Origin: Solwaraspora sp. WMMD792 | Lineage (GTDB): Bacteria; Actinomycetota; Actinomycetes; Mycobacteriales; Micromonosporaceae | DNA: 64,000 nucleotides | Assembly: GCF_029626105.1 (NCBI RefSeq) | Contig: NZ_JARUBH010000009.1 | Coordinates: 7,000,011 to 7,064,010, forward strand | Direction of reading: 5' to 3' | Part shown: one piece after another, positions 15,979 through 24,770 of the stretch | Layout: every line of letters begins with the position of its first letter | Numbering within the stretch: the first letter of the stretch is position 1 | Notes under the pieces: model-generated | What the model saw: the letters and a program-made list of their open reading frames with translations, nothing else | The model's database searches: none | What the model was told of the DNA's origin: nothing | Position numbers and translations under genes: made by a program

Positions 15979-18293
15979 CACAACTCCTCGGCGGCACTGG
16001 GAAGCAGAGACGACAGCAGCGGTGCGGACCGTGGGCGGGCCGCGATCGGGTCCGCGCGGCGCAGCTGGTCGACGAGGTGCCGGCGGAGTTCCGCCTGACG
16101 TGCCGGGTCGTCGGTGGCCGGCCAGGCGGTCAGCAGTGCGCGCAGCCGGGCCACCCGCCGGGCGGCGGCGGGACCGGCGGTGACGGTGCGGCCGAGGACG
16201 TGGGTGAGCGCGTCGACCAGCCCGGGGTCGGCCGCCGCGTCGTCGAACCACCGGTGCAGCAGGGTTTCGACGCTGCCCGGCAGCTGCCGGACGTCCAGCG
16301 CGCGGCCCAGCGCCACCCCGATCGCGTCCTGGACCACCGGGGTGGCCGCGACGAGTTCGGCGAGCACCCGGTCGGGCTGCCGGACCAGCGTCTGCGGCCC
16401 GGCGAGCTGGTCGGCCGGGCGGTGAGCCGGGGCGTCGGCCGGGTCGACTGGGCCGTGCGTCAGGCCGTCGCCGGCCCGAGGCAGCTCCGGCCGGCCGAGT
16501 AGATTCAGCGCGACGGCGGCGAGCGCGGCCCGCCGGGGCTGGTCGTCGGCCAGCCAGTACGCCAACCGCAGCAGCACCGGCTGGCGCAGCGCCGGCCGCC
16601 GCCACAGTGCCGCCAGCGCGGTGAGCACCGCCTCGTCGACCTCGGCGATGTCGTGCCGGGCCAGGTGGCCCAGCCGGACCATCGCCTGTTCGACGTAGAA
16701 GTCGGCGAACTCGCCACCGCAGACCTCGGCCACCGCGATCAGCACGGCCGGGTTGCCGCTGCCCTGCGCCCAGCGGTAGAGCTGCTGGCGGACCGCGGCA
16801 CCGATCTCCGGGCTGAGCGCGGCGATGCCCAGCACGTGCACCAGCGCGCCGCGCAGCCCGGCGCGTCGGCTCCAGGCCGGTGCCACCTGGCTGAGGATCT
16901 CGGGGGTACGCCGCCGGAGCGCGGTGTGCAGCACCAGCTCGGCGCTGCGGGTGGCCAACGCACGGTCGACGGGACCGCGTCGCTGGCCGCCCCGCAGCGG
17001 CAGCTCGGACACCCACCGCCACAGTTCGCGCTGGAACGTGTCGGCCCGGTCGGTGATGACGAAGTCGAGCACCGCCTCGGCGTACCGGGCCCGGCGGTAG
17101 CGGACGGTGTGACCGTCGTCGAGGTAGGCGTCGACGGCCTCGACGAGGGTACGGACGCCGGCGTGTCCGAGGCCGGCCGGTGGCGCGTCGGTGCCGGCGA
17201 GCCGGGCGTCGAGCGCCTCGGCGGCGCCGAGTACCCGTCCCGCCGGGGCACCCTCCAACGCTGCGGCGGCGACCAGGAACGCCCGGTGGCGCGGGTCGGG
17301 ATGGTGGTGGAACCAGGCGGTCAGCTCCACCTCCCAGTTGTGGTACGCCGAGACCAGCGCCTCGACCAGTTGCCGGCCGGCGTCGGATTCGGCGGTGACC
17401 GGCGGTCCGGCCGGGCCGGGCTGGGTGGTCAGCACGTCGGCGGCGAGCTGGGCCAGCCGGACCGCTTCGGCGGGTGACGCGTCGACCAGCAGCTCGGCGA
17501 TCTGCGGCTGACCGGCCAGCCAGTCGAGCGCCAGATCCGGCCGGAGCTGACGCAGCCGCCGGCCGAGGACCAGGTCGGCGGGTGGCGCTGCCACCTGCAG
17601 CACCGGACCGTCGCGTACCGCGCCGAGCTGCTCCCACGTCGTACCGGTGACGGTGACCGCGATGGCCGAACCCCGCCGGGCCAGGCTGTCGCAGTAGGCA
17701 CCGATGTCCCGGGCGAAGCCGTACTGGATGTGCGGCGCGTGTTCGGGCAGTTCAAGTAGGTACGCGTAGCCCGGCGCGACCGGCAGCTCCGCGATGGTCA
17801 GCTGTTCGCCGCGGGCGGGGTCGAAGGTCGGCCGGATCTCCCGCAGCCGTAGCCCGGTGCCGTGCAGCAGCCGCAGCGCGGCCGTGTACCGCCCGGTCCC
17901 GGGGCCGCCGACCAGGATCACCCCGCCGCTGCGGCGGATCCGGGCGACCGCAGTCTCGGCGGTCAGCCGGTCGCCTGCGAGGGTGCGGTAGCCGGGGTCG
18001 ACGAATCCGGCGAGCCGGTCCCGTACGTACTCCGCGCTGAGCTCGTGGTAGTCCCGTACCCGCTGGACGTACTGGTGCAGACCGCCGTAGACGACGTTGG
18101 CGACCTGCCCGTCGTTGTGGTCGATGGTCACGGCGGCACCGGTGCCGCCGGCCGGCAGGTCGGGACCGCCGCCGTCGAGGTCGTCCAGCGCGTCGAGGTC
18201 GTCGAGGTCGGCCAGCTCCGGCAGGTCCCGGTCGGCGAGCTCCGACCGGGCGGGCTCGGCGAGGTCCGGCAGGTCTTGGTCGGTACGGATCAT
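15978..18293 (-). CDS. STAND-like P-loop NTPase with degenerate Walker A
   Basis: A 771-residue protein. The N terminus is very acidic (DL-rich, residues 5-45). It is followed by a short motif DGQVANVVYGGLHQ (61-74), then a nucleotide-binding region with GGPGTGRYT at 129-137, where the P-loop Lys is Arg and the following Ser/Thr is Tyr. YAYLLELPE near 185 is a candidate Walker B, and VTVTGTTWE near 220 a sensor-1-like strand. The last 500 residues are alpha-helical, with repeated Leu/Ala-rich pairs suggesting HEAT or TPR-like solenoids. It overlaps the cyclase-like gene in ATGA. The architecture is that of STAND-type signal-transduction NTPases found in bacterial conflict systems; the trigger and output are unknown. 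Confidence 0.75.
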   Translation of the reverse strand: MIRTDQDLPDLAEPARSELADRDLPELADLDDLDALDDLDGGGPDLPAGGTGAAVTIDHNDGQVANVVYGGLHQYVQRVRDYHELSAEYVRDRLAGFVDPGYRTLAGDRLTAETAVARIRRSGGVILVGGPGTGRYTAALRLLHGTGLRLREIRPTFDPARGEQLTIAELPVAPGYAYLLELPEHAPHIQYGFARDIGAYCDSLARRGSAIAVTVTGTTWEQLGAVRDGPVLQVAAPPADLVLGRRLRQLRPDLALDWLAGQPQIAELLVDASPAEAVRLAQLAADVLTTQPGPAGPPVTAESDAGRQLVEALVSAYHNWEVELTAWFHHHPDPRHRAFLVAAAALEGAPAGRVLGAAEALDARLAGTDAPPAGLGHAGVRTLVEAVDAYLDDGHTVRYRRARYAEAVLDFVITDRADTFQRELWRWVSELPLRGGQRRGPVDRALATRSAELVLHTALRRRTPEILSQVAPAWSRRAGLRGALVHVLGIAALSPEIGAAVRQQLYRWAQGSGNPAVLIAVAEVCGGEFADFYVEQAMVRLGHLARHDIAEVDEAVLTALAALWRRPALRQPVLLRLAYWLADDQPRRAALAAVALNLLGRPELPRAGDGLTHGPVDPADAPAHRPADQLAGPQTLVRQPDRVLAELVAATPVVQDAIGVALGRALDVRQLPGSVETLLHRWFDDAAADPGLVDALTHVLGRTVTAGPAAARRVARLRALLTAWPATDDPARQAELRRHLVDQLRRADPIAARPRSAPLLSSLLPSAAEEL

Positions 18294-19159
18294 CCGTGAC
18301 GTCCGCCCCGGGACTGCCACATCCCACCGTTGACCTGGTTGGCCGCCTGCCCGGAGTTGCTGCGGATCCGCAGCTCGCCGGTCTGCGCGGGCAGTCGGCC
18401 GCCAGCGTTGCCGGTGGGTGTGCGCCCGCTGTCCGGTGCCGCCGGGCCGGCCGCTGACTCGGCAGCCGGTTCGGCCGTCGTCGGCTGCGGCGCGAACCGT
18501 GGCACCGCCAGTAGGCTGCCGGACGGCTCCGGCACGTACAGCCAGGCCTGCTGGCTGAAGCTCTTGCCCGGCACGGCCGCCGCGACCTCGATGAAGTGGT
18601 CCGGATGCCGGCTGGTGTAGCCGGCCCGGACGACGTCGGTGAAGACCCGGTCGGACAGGATCGCCGCGACGTGGGTGATCGTCGGCTGGGCCGAGTCGAG
18701 CATGATCCGGACCGCGTCGGAGTCGAGCAGCCGGTGCGTCTCGTTGCGGGCGGTGCCGTTGCCGGCCCGCTCCGGCCGGTCCGGGTCGACCGGCAGCGGC
18801 CCGACATGCAGGCTGGCGCGCAGCCGGATGACCGGCTGGCCACGTGGGACACCGGCGTTGTGCTCGGCCAGCACGTGCTGCAGCACCGTCAGGAACGGGT
18901 GCACCAGGGCGGGGAGCAGCCGGGTCGGTACGCCGATCGCGAGCCCGTCGCCGCTGTCGCCGTAGAACAGTGGGTCCTGCCAGGCTTCGCCGATCGCCGC
19001 CGCCTCGAAGGCCTGCCGGACCAATTGGGGAATGAGCTGGTTGATGTCCTGATGGGTGCCGCCGGGCTCGGCGGTGAAACCTTTGGCGTCGACGGCGAGG
19101 ATGCCGGTGTACGGCGGCAACTCCCGGGTCACGGTGAATGGCGGAGGTGAGACGACCAC
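18290..19159 (-). CDS. Class III nucleotide cyclase-like protein
   Basis: A 289-residue protein. Residues 15-190 match the class III adenylate/guanylate cyclase fold: LAVDAKGFT with metal Asp D24, FYGDSGDGLAI with second metal Asp D71, RASLHVGPL, and the transition-state pair N139/R143 in RNETHRL. All four key positions are filled, so activity is possible, although spacing and flanks are divergent. A Pro/Ala-rich linker (about 215-260) leads to a C-terminal tail with SNSGQAANQVNGG that resembles a motif in the NTPase. I preferred the GTG at 19159 because CAGGAG precedes it; the frame is open to 19252. A Crp-type regulator lies 216 bases upstream on the same strand. Confidence 0.72.
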   Translation of the reverse strand: MVVSPPPFTVTRELPPYTGILAVDAKGFTAEPGGTHQDINQLIPQLVRQAFEAAAIGEAWQDPLFYGDSGDGLAIGVPTRLLPALVHPFLTVLQHVLAEHNAGVPRGQPVIRLRASLHVGPLPVDPDRPERAGNGTARNETHRLLDSDAVRIMLDSAQPTITHVAAILSDRVFTDVVRAGYTSRHPDHFIEVAAAVPGKSFSQQAWLYVPEPSGSLLAVPRFAPQPTTAEPAAESAAGPAAPDSGRTPTGNAGGRLPAQTGELRIRSNSGQAANQVNGGMWQSRGGRHG

Positions 19160-19375
19160 CGGTGCTCCTGTCGAGGTCGAGTTTCGTCGGCTCCGCATCG
19201 TGCCCTGGTTACCCGGCGTTTTCTGCCAACCAGTGGGCAACACGGCCATCAATGGACCAAGGCGGTCGTCGGATGGCCGGTCCGCGACCCGGACCGAACT
19301 GATCGCGGTCCCGGCCCGACAATCGGTTTCCCGCCGTCTGCTGTTCGGTCGACAGGCATTCAGGCCGGCGGATAC

Positions 19376-20080
19376 TCAGGTCGACGAGTGGCTGCCGGAC
19401 CGTGGTCCGCTGTATCCGATCCGGGCGAGCCGGCCGAGGTCGAGCAGCACGAACCGGCGGGGTGCGGTTGCGATCAACCGGTCGTCGCGGAACCGGGTGA
19501 TCGCGGTCACCACCGCGTTGCGGGACGCCCCGATCAGCTGGGCCAGGCCGTCCTGAGAGAGGCCGAGGTCGAGCGAGGCCTGGTTCGGGCCGTCCGGGGT
19601 GGCCTTGGCGAGCCGGAGCAGCGCCCGGGCGAGCCGTTGCGGCACCGGCAGCGAGGCGATCTCCACCCGCTGTTCGTCGGATTCGCGCAGCCGGGCATTG
19701 GTGTAGCGGCGCAGCGCGGGGTGCAGGTCGCGGTCGTCGACCAGCTTGAGGAACTGTTCGGTGGTCAGCTTCCGGGCGGTGACCGGGCGCAGCACCGAGA
19801 CGCTGGCCGACCGGGGCGTGCCGTCCAGCGCCGCGATGTCACCGAGCAGATCCCCAGTAGACCGTACGGTCAGCATTGTTTCGCTGCCGTTGGCCTCGGT
19901 CCGGTACACCTTGACCGCACCGTGGAGCAGCACGAACACGTCGCGGCTCTGCTCGTCCTGAAGGAAGAGCCCATGTTTGCGGCCCAGCTGGACCGGCTGT
20001 CCGGCCTGTTGCAGTGCCTGCCAGTCGGCGGCGGTGACGTGATTGGTGAAGCTGACCCGGACCGGGTACGCGGCGGTCAT
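19376..20080 (-). CDS. Crp/Fnr-family transcription regulator
   Basis: A 234-residue protein. The N-terminal cNMP-binding beta-barrel (about 15-130) includes GAVKVYRTEANGSETML and GDLLGDIAALDGTPRSAS, the phosphate-binding-cassette region. The C-terminal winged helix (about 165-225) includes LGLSQDGLAQLIGASRNAVVTAITRF. It is the nearest upstream, co-directional gene to the cyclase-like protein, so it may sense the nucleotide that protein makes. That link is inference from position. The ATG at 20080 has no strong ribosome site but gives the normal length. Confidence 0.88.
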   Translation of the reverse strand: MTAAYPVRVSFTNHVTAADWQALQQAGQPVQLGRKHGLFLQDEQSRDVFVLLHGAVKVYRTEANGSETMLTVRSTGDLLGDIAALDGTPRSASVSVLRPVTARKLTTEQFLKLVDDRDLHPALRRYTNARLRESDEQRVEIASLPVPQRLARALLRLAKATPDGPNQASLDLGLSQDGLAQLIGASRNAVVTAITRFRDDRLIATAPRRFVLLDLGRLARIGYSGPRSGSHSST

Positions 20081-20149
20081 GGGGACAATGTACCGATGTG
20101 GACCGTGCGGTGGGAATCACGGTGACGGATGTCCCGATGCGCCGGACGG

Positions 20150-20217
20150 TCAATGCCACCGGACGGTCAATCCCGCTGGACGGTCAATGCCGCCGGACGG
20201 TCAATCCCGCTGGACGG
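20150..20217. repeat. 17-bp tandem repeat x4 duplicating a stop codon
   Basis: On the minus strand, the last codons of the LCP gene plus TGA (CCGTCCAGCGGGATTGA, 20217-20201) are followed by three further copies with one to three changes. Copies 1 and 3 are identical and copies 2 and 4 nearly so, which suggests a 34-bp higher-order duplication. A fifth, partial copy follows (to about 20137). Confidence 0.92.
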
Positions 20218-21331
20218 CGTCCGGGTTGGCCAACAGGTAGTCGTCCAGTGTGCCGGTCCGTACCGCGTCGAACATCTCCAGGCTCTCCGGCGTGAGCCGT
20301 TCGGCCGCCGTACTGCTGAATCCGGCCGGATTGAACTCGCCGCCGTTGGTCTTCACCATGATGAGGTCGTTCGAGGTGATCCCGCGCAGGGTGAATACGA
20401 AATCGGCGATCGGGACGCCCCCGGTGTCCAGTACGAAGGCCTTGCCGGCTGCGGTGATCACCCGGTCGATCTTCGCCGGGTTGGTCAGTACGCCGGTACT
20501 GCTCGCCTCCTGCACCATGGCCTTCAGCAGCTGCCGCTGGTGACGCTGCCGGTCGTAGTCCCCGTTCGGCAGGCCGTAGCGCTGGCGGGAGTAGTCCAGC
20601 GCCTCCCAGCCGGCCATCCGCTTGCAGCCCTCCTCGTGCCACAGTTCCTCGCCGCCACCGACCTCGCGGGCCTCGGCCAGCCAGGTGGGCTCGCCGTCGA
20701 CCAGCCGCATGTGCTGCGACTTCACCCGCTGGTCGACGCAAATCCGGACCCCGCCGAGCGCGTCGATGACGTCCCGGAAACCGCCGAAGTCGATGATCGC
20801 CGCGCCATCGAACTCGATGCCGGTCAGGTCGTTGAGGGTGAGTGCGACGAGTTGCGCGCCGCCGGACCGGCCGACTCCGTTGCGCGAGCCGGCCCGGAAC
20901 ACGTCGGTGATCTTCGACTCGCCGCCGGGGTATCCGCTCGGCTCGAACGCCGGTGCCTCGACCCAGGTGTCCCGGGGGACCGACACCAGGTACGCCTGGT
21001 CGTGGGTGGCCGGCACGTGCAGGATGATGATCGTGTCGGAACGCATCTCGCCAGGCCGGCTGCCCCGTTCGTCCACGCCGAGCAGCAGCATGGTGATCGG
21101 GCCGTCCAGCGCCTCGCCCCCCTGCTCCTGCGGGACCTTCGCGGCACCGGCCAGCAGGTCCTGCTGCTGGATTCGACTCGTGTACCGGTCGATCAGCAGC
21201 TTGCCGCCGACAACCGCGGTCGCGCTGGTGGCCATCAGCAGCGCGCCGACGGCGATGGTCAGCACCGCCCAGATCGGGGTGCGGCGGCCCGGTCGGGAGG
21301 CTGTCGTGGCGGGTGCGTCCGGTGCCGACAT
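20201..21331 (-). CDS. LytR-CpsA-Psr (LCP) family cell-wall glycopolymer ligase
   Basis: A 376-residue membrane-anchored enzyme with one N-terminal transmembrane segment (about 20-45). The extracytoplasmic LCP domain (about 75-300) has the diagnostic motifs ITMLLLGVDERG, MRSDTIIILHV, SVPRDTWVE, KITDVFRAGS and DYSRQRYGLPNGDYDRQRHQ. LCP enzymes transfer polyprenyl-linked polymers such as teichoic acids, arabinogalactan or other glycans to peptidoglycan. The arginines and aspartates that bind pyrophosphate are present. It is a single gene, and its 3' end is expanded by a 17-bp repeat. Confidence 0.92.
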   Translation of the reverse strand: MSAPDAPATTASRPGRRTPIWAVLTIAVGALLMATSATAVVGGKLLIDRYTSRIQQQDLLAGAAKVPQEQGGEALDGPITMLLLGVDERGSRPGEMRSDTIIILHVPATHDQAYLVSVPRDTWVEAPAFEPSGYPGGESKITDVFRAGSRNGVGRSGGAQLVALTLNDLTGIEFDGAAIIDFGGFRDVIDALGGVRICVDQRVKSQHMRLVDGEPTWLAEAREVGGGEELWHEEGCKRMAGWEALDYSRQRYGLPNGDYDRQRHQRQLLKAMVQEASSTGVLTNPAKIDRVITAAGKAFVLDTGGVPIADFVFTLRGITSNDLIMVKTNGGEFNPAGFSSTAAERLTPESLEMFDAVRTGTLDDYLLANPDAVQRD

Positions 21332-21568
21332 GCCGATGCTCCAGTCGAGGGGTGACGAAGGGAGGACAGCTTTGTCTTACCCGAGAGATTATCGCGTCAT
21401 GCTGCGAATCTGCTGAGAAGATCCAGCTCAGCGCGACTATCTACTGTGATTCATCGATGGCTGTCCGGTGCTTGACGCGATGGGCGTCGTTGCCCGGTTC
21501 TGGCATGGTGGTGGCAGAGGGTCGACAGTGCGGTAGGGCGGCCGACCGACCGGAACAGGGGGTATACG
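21332..21568. other. Divergent intergenic region
   Basis: 237 bases between the LCP gene and the small membrane-protein gene. The stretch 21370-21460 is less GC-rich than its surroundings and probably holds both promoters. I see no gene or clear operator in it. Confidence 0.5.
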
Positions 21569-21835
21569 GTGGAAATCGACGGAATCTTCTCGGCGCTGAT
21601 CATCGGTCTCATCGTCGGAGCGCTCGGGCGGCTGGTCGTCCCGGGCAAGCAGAAGTTGAAAATCTGGGTCACCCTGCTGATCGGTGTGGTGGCGGCGTTG
21701 CTCGGCACTCTGGTCGCCAGCCTGTTCGGGGTGGCCGAGACCCGGGGTGTCGACTGGATCGAGCTCGCATTGCAGGTGGCGCTCGCCGCACTCGGCGTGG
21801 CGGCCATCTCCGGCGCGGCCGGCAAGCAGGGGTAG
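21569..21835 (+). CDS. GlsB/YeaQ/YmgE-type small membrane protein
   Basis: An 88-residue protein with three hydrophobic segments: GIFSALIIGLIVGALGRLV, IWVTLLIGVVAALLGTLVASL, and ALQVALAALGVAAI. This is the transglycosylase-associated (Transgly_assoc, PF04226) family pattern, with the characteristic GLIVGALGRLVVPG. Members are induced by general or envelope stress; the name is historical and no enzyme activity is implied. The start is GTG, with a purine-rich GGGGG upstream. Confidence 0.82.
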   Translation: MEIDGIFSALIIGLIVGALGRLVVPGKQKLKIWVTLLIGVVAALLGTLVASLFGVAETRGVDWIELALQVALAALGVAAISGAAGKQG

Positions 21836-21868
21836 CAGTCGGCAGGCCGCAAGGCGGCAGGCAGAAAG

Positions 21869-23026
21869 TCAGCAGGGCCGGCCGGTCAGCCAGGTGCGTT
21901 CGATGGCCCCGAGATAGCGGTCCCGGTGCTCCTCGCGAGCCAGTGACCGCAACAGGAAGTCCATGTGGTCGCAGATCTCCCGCGCCCGCCGACTCGACTG
22001 GCAGGTCTGGTAGAGCACCGCGGCGTGCAGGTCGGCCTCGGCGTAGTTGCCGCGCAGCACCTCGTCGGTCCACCGGATCAACGACGCCCACATGGGCTTG
22101 ATCTTGGCCCGTCGTTCGCTGGAGTCGAGCCGGCTGATGGCTTCGGCGGAACGGTCCCGGGCATGTGGCAGCGCCTGGCCGTGGGCGGCGAGCAGCGCCA
22201 GGAAGAACGGGGTGGAGACGAGTTCCTGGTCCAACCGGTTGGCCTGCTGGTGGGCGTCCCGGGCGGCGGTGAAGTCACCATTGTCGCGCAGCAGCAGCCC
22301 GAGACAGTTCCAGTTCTGCGCGTCGTGCGGGCCGTGCTTGGTCGAGTTGCGGGCGTAGGCCAGCGCCCGGTCCGGCCGCGCGTAGCGGTGCAGCAGGGCC
22401 AACGCCCGGTCGGCGGCGTCGGCCGGCAACCGGTGCGACATGGCGGTGGTCAGCTCCTGCTCGGCGGCGGCGTCCTCGCCGAGGTTGGTCAGCGATCGGC
22501 CCAGCCGGTAGCGCACCCGGGGGTTACGCGGATCGAGTTCGACCGCCCGGCGCAGGCATTCCACCGCCTTCTCGTAGTAGCCCTCCCAGTACGCGGCCTC
22601 TCCCTGGTTGAACAGGTAGGAGACCTCGACCTGGGTGGTCAGCCGGTGATCGAAGTCGCTGAGCCGGGACCGCATGTCCTCGATCAGCAGGTGTACCTGC
22701 TCGGACTGGCGTTCGGCTCGGCCGACCGCCGTCTCCACCCGGCCGACCAGCGTGTCGGCCTGCTCGGAGAGGGTCTCCGCCTGGTCTATGGCCCGGTCGG
22801 CCTGTGCGACGATCTCCTCGGCGACCACCCGTTGGCGGTCGAGTTCCAGCCGGGCGCGGGCACCGGTGCGCCGGATGGTGCGCAGTTCACGGACACCGAC
22901 GAAACCCGCGAAGACGAAGACCACCGTCAACGCAGTGACCAAAAGGGCAAAAGCCGCGATTATTCCACCGGACCAGGCGATCACCAGTTCGGCGATCTGG
23001 ATCGGGTCGGGGGAGTCCGGCTCCAT
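21869..23026 (-). CDS. Membrane-anchored TPR protein
   Basis: A 385-residue protein. An N-terminal transmembrane helix (about 15-40, IIAAFALLVTALTVVFVFAG) is followed by a long charged helix (about 45-125, repeated EQADTLVGRVETAV-like heptads) predicted as coiled coil. About five tetratricopeptide-type repeats follow (about 140-330), for example YLFNQGEAAYWEGYYEKAVE and RVRYRLGRSLTNLGEDAAAE. Such proteins are scaffolds. I chose the ATG at 23026 with AAGGTGG some distance upstream; an ATG at 23056 would add ten residues. The neighbours give no clue to its partner. Confidence 0.75.
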   Translation of the reverse strand: MEPDSPDPIQIAELVIAWSGGIIAAFALLVTALTVVFVFAGFVGVRELRTIRRTGARARLELDRQRVVAEEIVAQADRAIDQAETLSEQADTLVGRVETAVGRAERQSEQVHLLIEDMRSRLSDFDHRLTTQVEVSYLFNQGEAAYWEGYYEKAVECLRRAVELDPRNPRVRYRLGRSLTNLGEDAAAEQELTTAMSHRLPADAADRALALLHRYARPDRALAYARNSTKHGPHDAQNWNCLGLLLRDNGDFTAARDAHQQANRLDQELVSTPFFLALLAAHGQALPHARDRSAEAISRLDSSERRAKIKPMWASLIRWTDEVLRGNYAEADLHAAVLYQTCQSSRRAREICDHMDFLLRSLAREEHRDRYLGAIERTWLTGRPC

Positions 23027-23141
23027 GTACCCAGAGTAACCACCTTGTGCGCCCATTTGACTACCCTGAGTGGTGGAAATCTGTTTCGGTCGGGTGGCGC
23101 GGGCGTGGCGATCGGGTCACCCTGGCCATAAGCTGATCATT

Positions 23142-24770
23142 ATGAATATGAGAGATCCTCGATCTTTTGTGTTGGCTGGTTGGCGGGTCGTCGCGACGAC
23201 ACTCGCCGCTACCGCGCTGGTGCTTTCCGCAACCATGGCCCATGCCGCGCCGTACACCGACCCACACGCCGAGCCCGCCGACCTCGCCTCGGCGGCGACC
23301 TCGGCGGCCGCCGAGGTGCCGCTCGACCAACTCTCCGTCACCAGCACCCAGGTCGCCTTCGGGCTGCAACGACCGACCGCGATGGTGGCTCCGGACGACG
23401 GCAGCGGCCGGCTGTTCATCACCGAGAAGGCCGGCCGGGTGCGGGTCTACCATCCGGCCTCCGGCCTGGCCGAGACGGCTCTGCTGGACATCGGCGACCG
23501 GGTCGACACCTCCGGCAACGAACGTGGCCTGCTGGGCATCGCCACGACCCCCGGATTCGCCGCCGACCCGGCGATCTACCTGGCGTACACCGCGCTGCCC
23601 GACGGCGCGGTCACCCTGTCCCGGCTGCCGCTGGACGCCGCCGACCAGCAGCCGGTGCCGGCCGACCGGGAGGAGATCCTGCTCAGCCAGCCGCACGCCG
23701 AGTACGCCAACCACAACGGCGGGCAGCTCGCCTTCGGCCCGGACGGCCACCTCTACTGGAGCATCGGCGACGGCGGCGGCGCCGACGACGTGCTCGGCAC
23801 CGGACAGGACCTCGGCACCCTGCTCGGCAAGATCCTCCGGCTGGACGTTTCGGCCGCCTGCGGCGACCTTGCGTACTGCGTACCGGCGGACAACCCGTTC
23901 GTCGGCGAAGCCGGCGCCCGCGCCGAGATCTGGGCGTACGGCCTGCGCAACCCGTGGCGGTTCTCGTTCGACCCGGCGGACGGCTCGCTGTGGATCGCCG
24001 ACGTCGGACAGGGCAGCTACGAGGAGGTCAACCATCTGCGCGGGGTGGCCGGGGCCAACCTCGGCTGGTCCTGTCGGGAAGGTCCGGTCGAGTTCGACCC
24101 GCAGCGGTGCGACCCGGCGGCCGAGTACGTCGACCCGGTGTTCCACTACCAGACCTCGGTCGGCGGCTGCGCGGTGATCGGCGGCCACGTCTACCGGGGC
24201 AGCGAATCCGCCGCTACCGGCACCTACCTGGCCACCGACTACTGCTCGGCGACCGCGTACGCGATCCGGCCCGACGCGGACGGTGGGTACGACACTGCGG
24301 TCATCGGCGAGCTGCCGATCCAGCCGACCACCCTCGCGGTGGCCGCGGACGGCGAGTTCTACCTCGCCAACGACCTGCCCGGCCAGCTGCACCGGATCAC
24401 CTTCGAGGCCGACGAACCGGATCCGGTCGCCGAGTGCCTGGTCGACTACCGGGTGGACAGCGACTGGGGGTCGGGTTTCACCGTGACGGTCGGCGTCACC
24501 AACACCGGTGACGAGCCGATCGACGGCTGGTCGCTCGGTTGGTCGTTCGCCGGCGCACAGCAGGTAGCGGTCGCCTGGAACGCGGTGATCACCCAGGACG
24601 CGGCGACGGTGACCGCCACCAACGCCGCCTGGAACGCGTCACTGCCGGCTGGCGGCCGGGTCGAGTTCGGCTTCCTCGGCGGCGGCGGGGCAGGCGCCGG
24701 ACCGGTGCCGGCCGGGTTCACCCTCAACGGCCTGCCCTGCGACCCGGCGCCGGCGGTGACCACCGGCTAG
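23142..24770 (+). CDS. Secreted PQQ-type glucose/sorbosone dehydrogenase with CBM2
   Basis: A 542-residue protein with a signal peptide (1-35, ending TMAHA-APY). The GSDH beta-propeller (about 65-430) has PTAMVAPDDGSGRLFITEKAG, NERGLLGIA, HNGGQLAFGPDGHLYWSIGD and YGLRNPWRFSFDP, the family signatures that form the PQQ and calcium site. A C-terminal family 2 carbohydrate-binding module (about 440-535) has the sequence SDWGSGFTVTVGVTNTGDE and three conserved Trp. The enzyme probably oxidises a sugar end of a bound polysaccharide outside the cell, possibly feeding electrons to lytic polysaccharide monooxygenases. The start ATG at 23142 leads straight into the signal peptide. Confidence 0.88.
   Translation: MNMRDPRSFVLAGWRVVATTLAATALVLSATMAHAAPYTDPHAEPADLASAATSAAAEVPLDQLSVTSTQVAFGLQRPTAMVAPDDGSGRLFITEKAGRVRVYHPASGLAETALLDIGDRVDTSGNERGLLGIATTPGFAADPAIYLAYTALPDGAVTLSRLPLDAADQQPVPADREEILLSQPHAEYANHNGGQLAFGPDGHLYWSIGDGGGADDVLGTGQDLGTLLGKILRLDVSAACGDLAYCVPADNPFVGEAGARAEIWAYGLRNPWRFSFDPADGSLWIADVGQGSYEEVNHLRGVAGANLGWSCREGPVEFDPQRCDPAAEYVDPVFHYQTSVGGCAVIGGHVYRGSESAATGTYLATDYCSATAYAIRPDADGGYDTAVIGELPIQPTTLAVAADGEFYLANDLPGQLHRITFEADEPDPVAECLVDYRVDSDWGSGFTVTVGVTNTGDEPIDGWSLGWSFAGAQQVAVAWNAVITQDAATVTATNAAWNASLPAGGRVEFGFLGGGGAGAGPVPAGFTLNGLPCDPAPAVTTG

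Noticed and set aside
15979-17637. In-frame extension of the SPFH-like gene through the NTPase gene (789 codons in total)
   Set aside because: The upstream part is Arg/Ala/Gly-rich and lies in another frame of the NTPase; the TGATG overlap with a ribosome site at 15978 is the real start.
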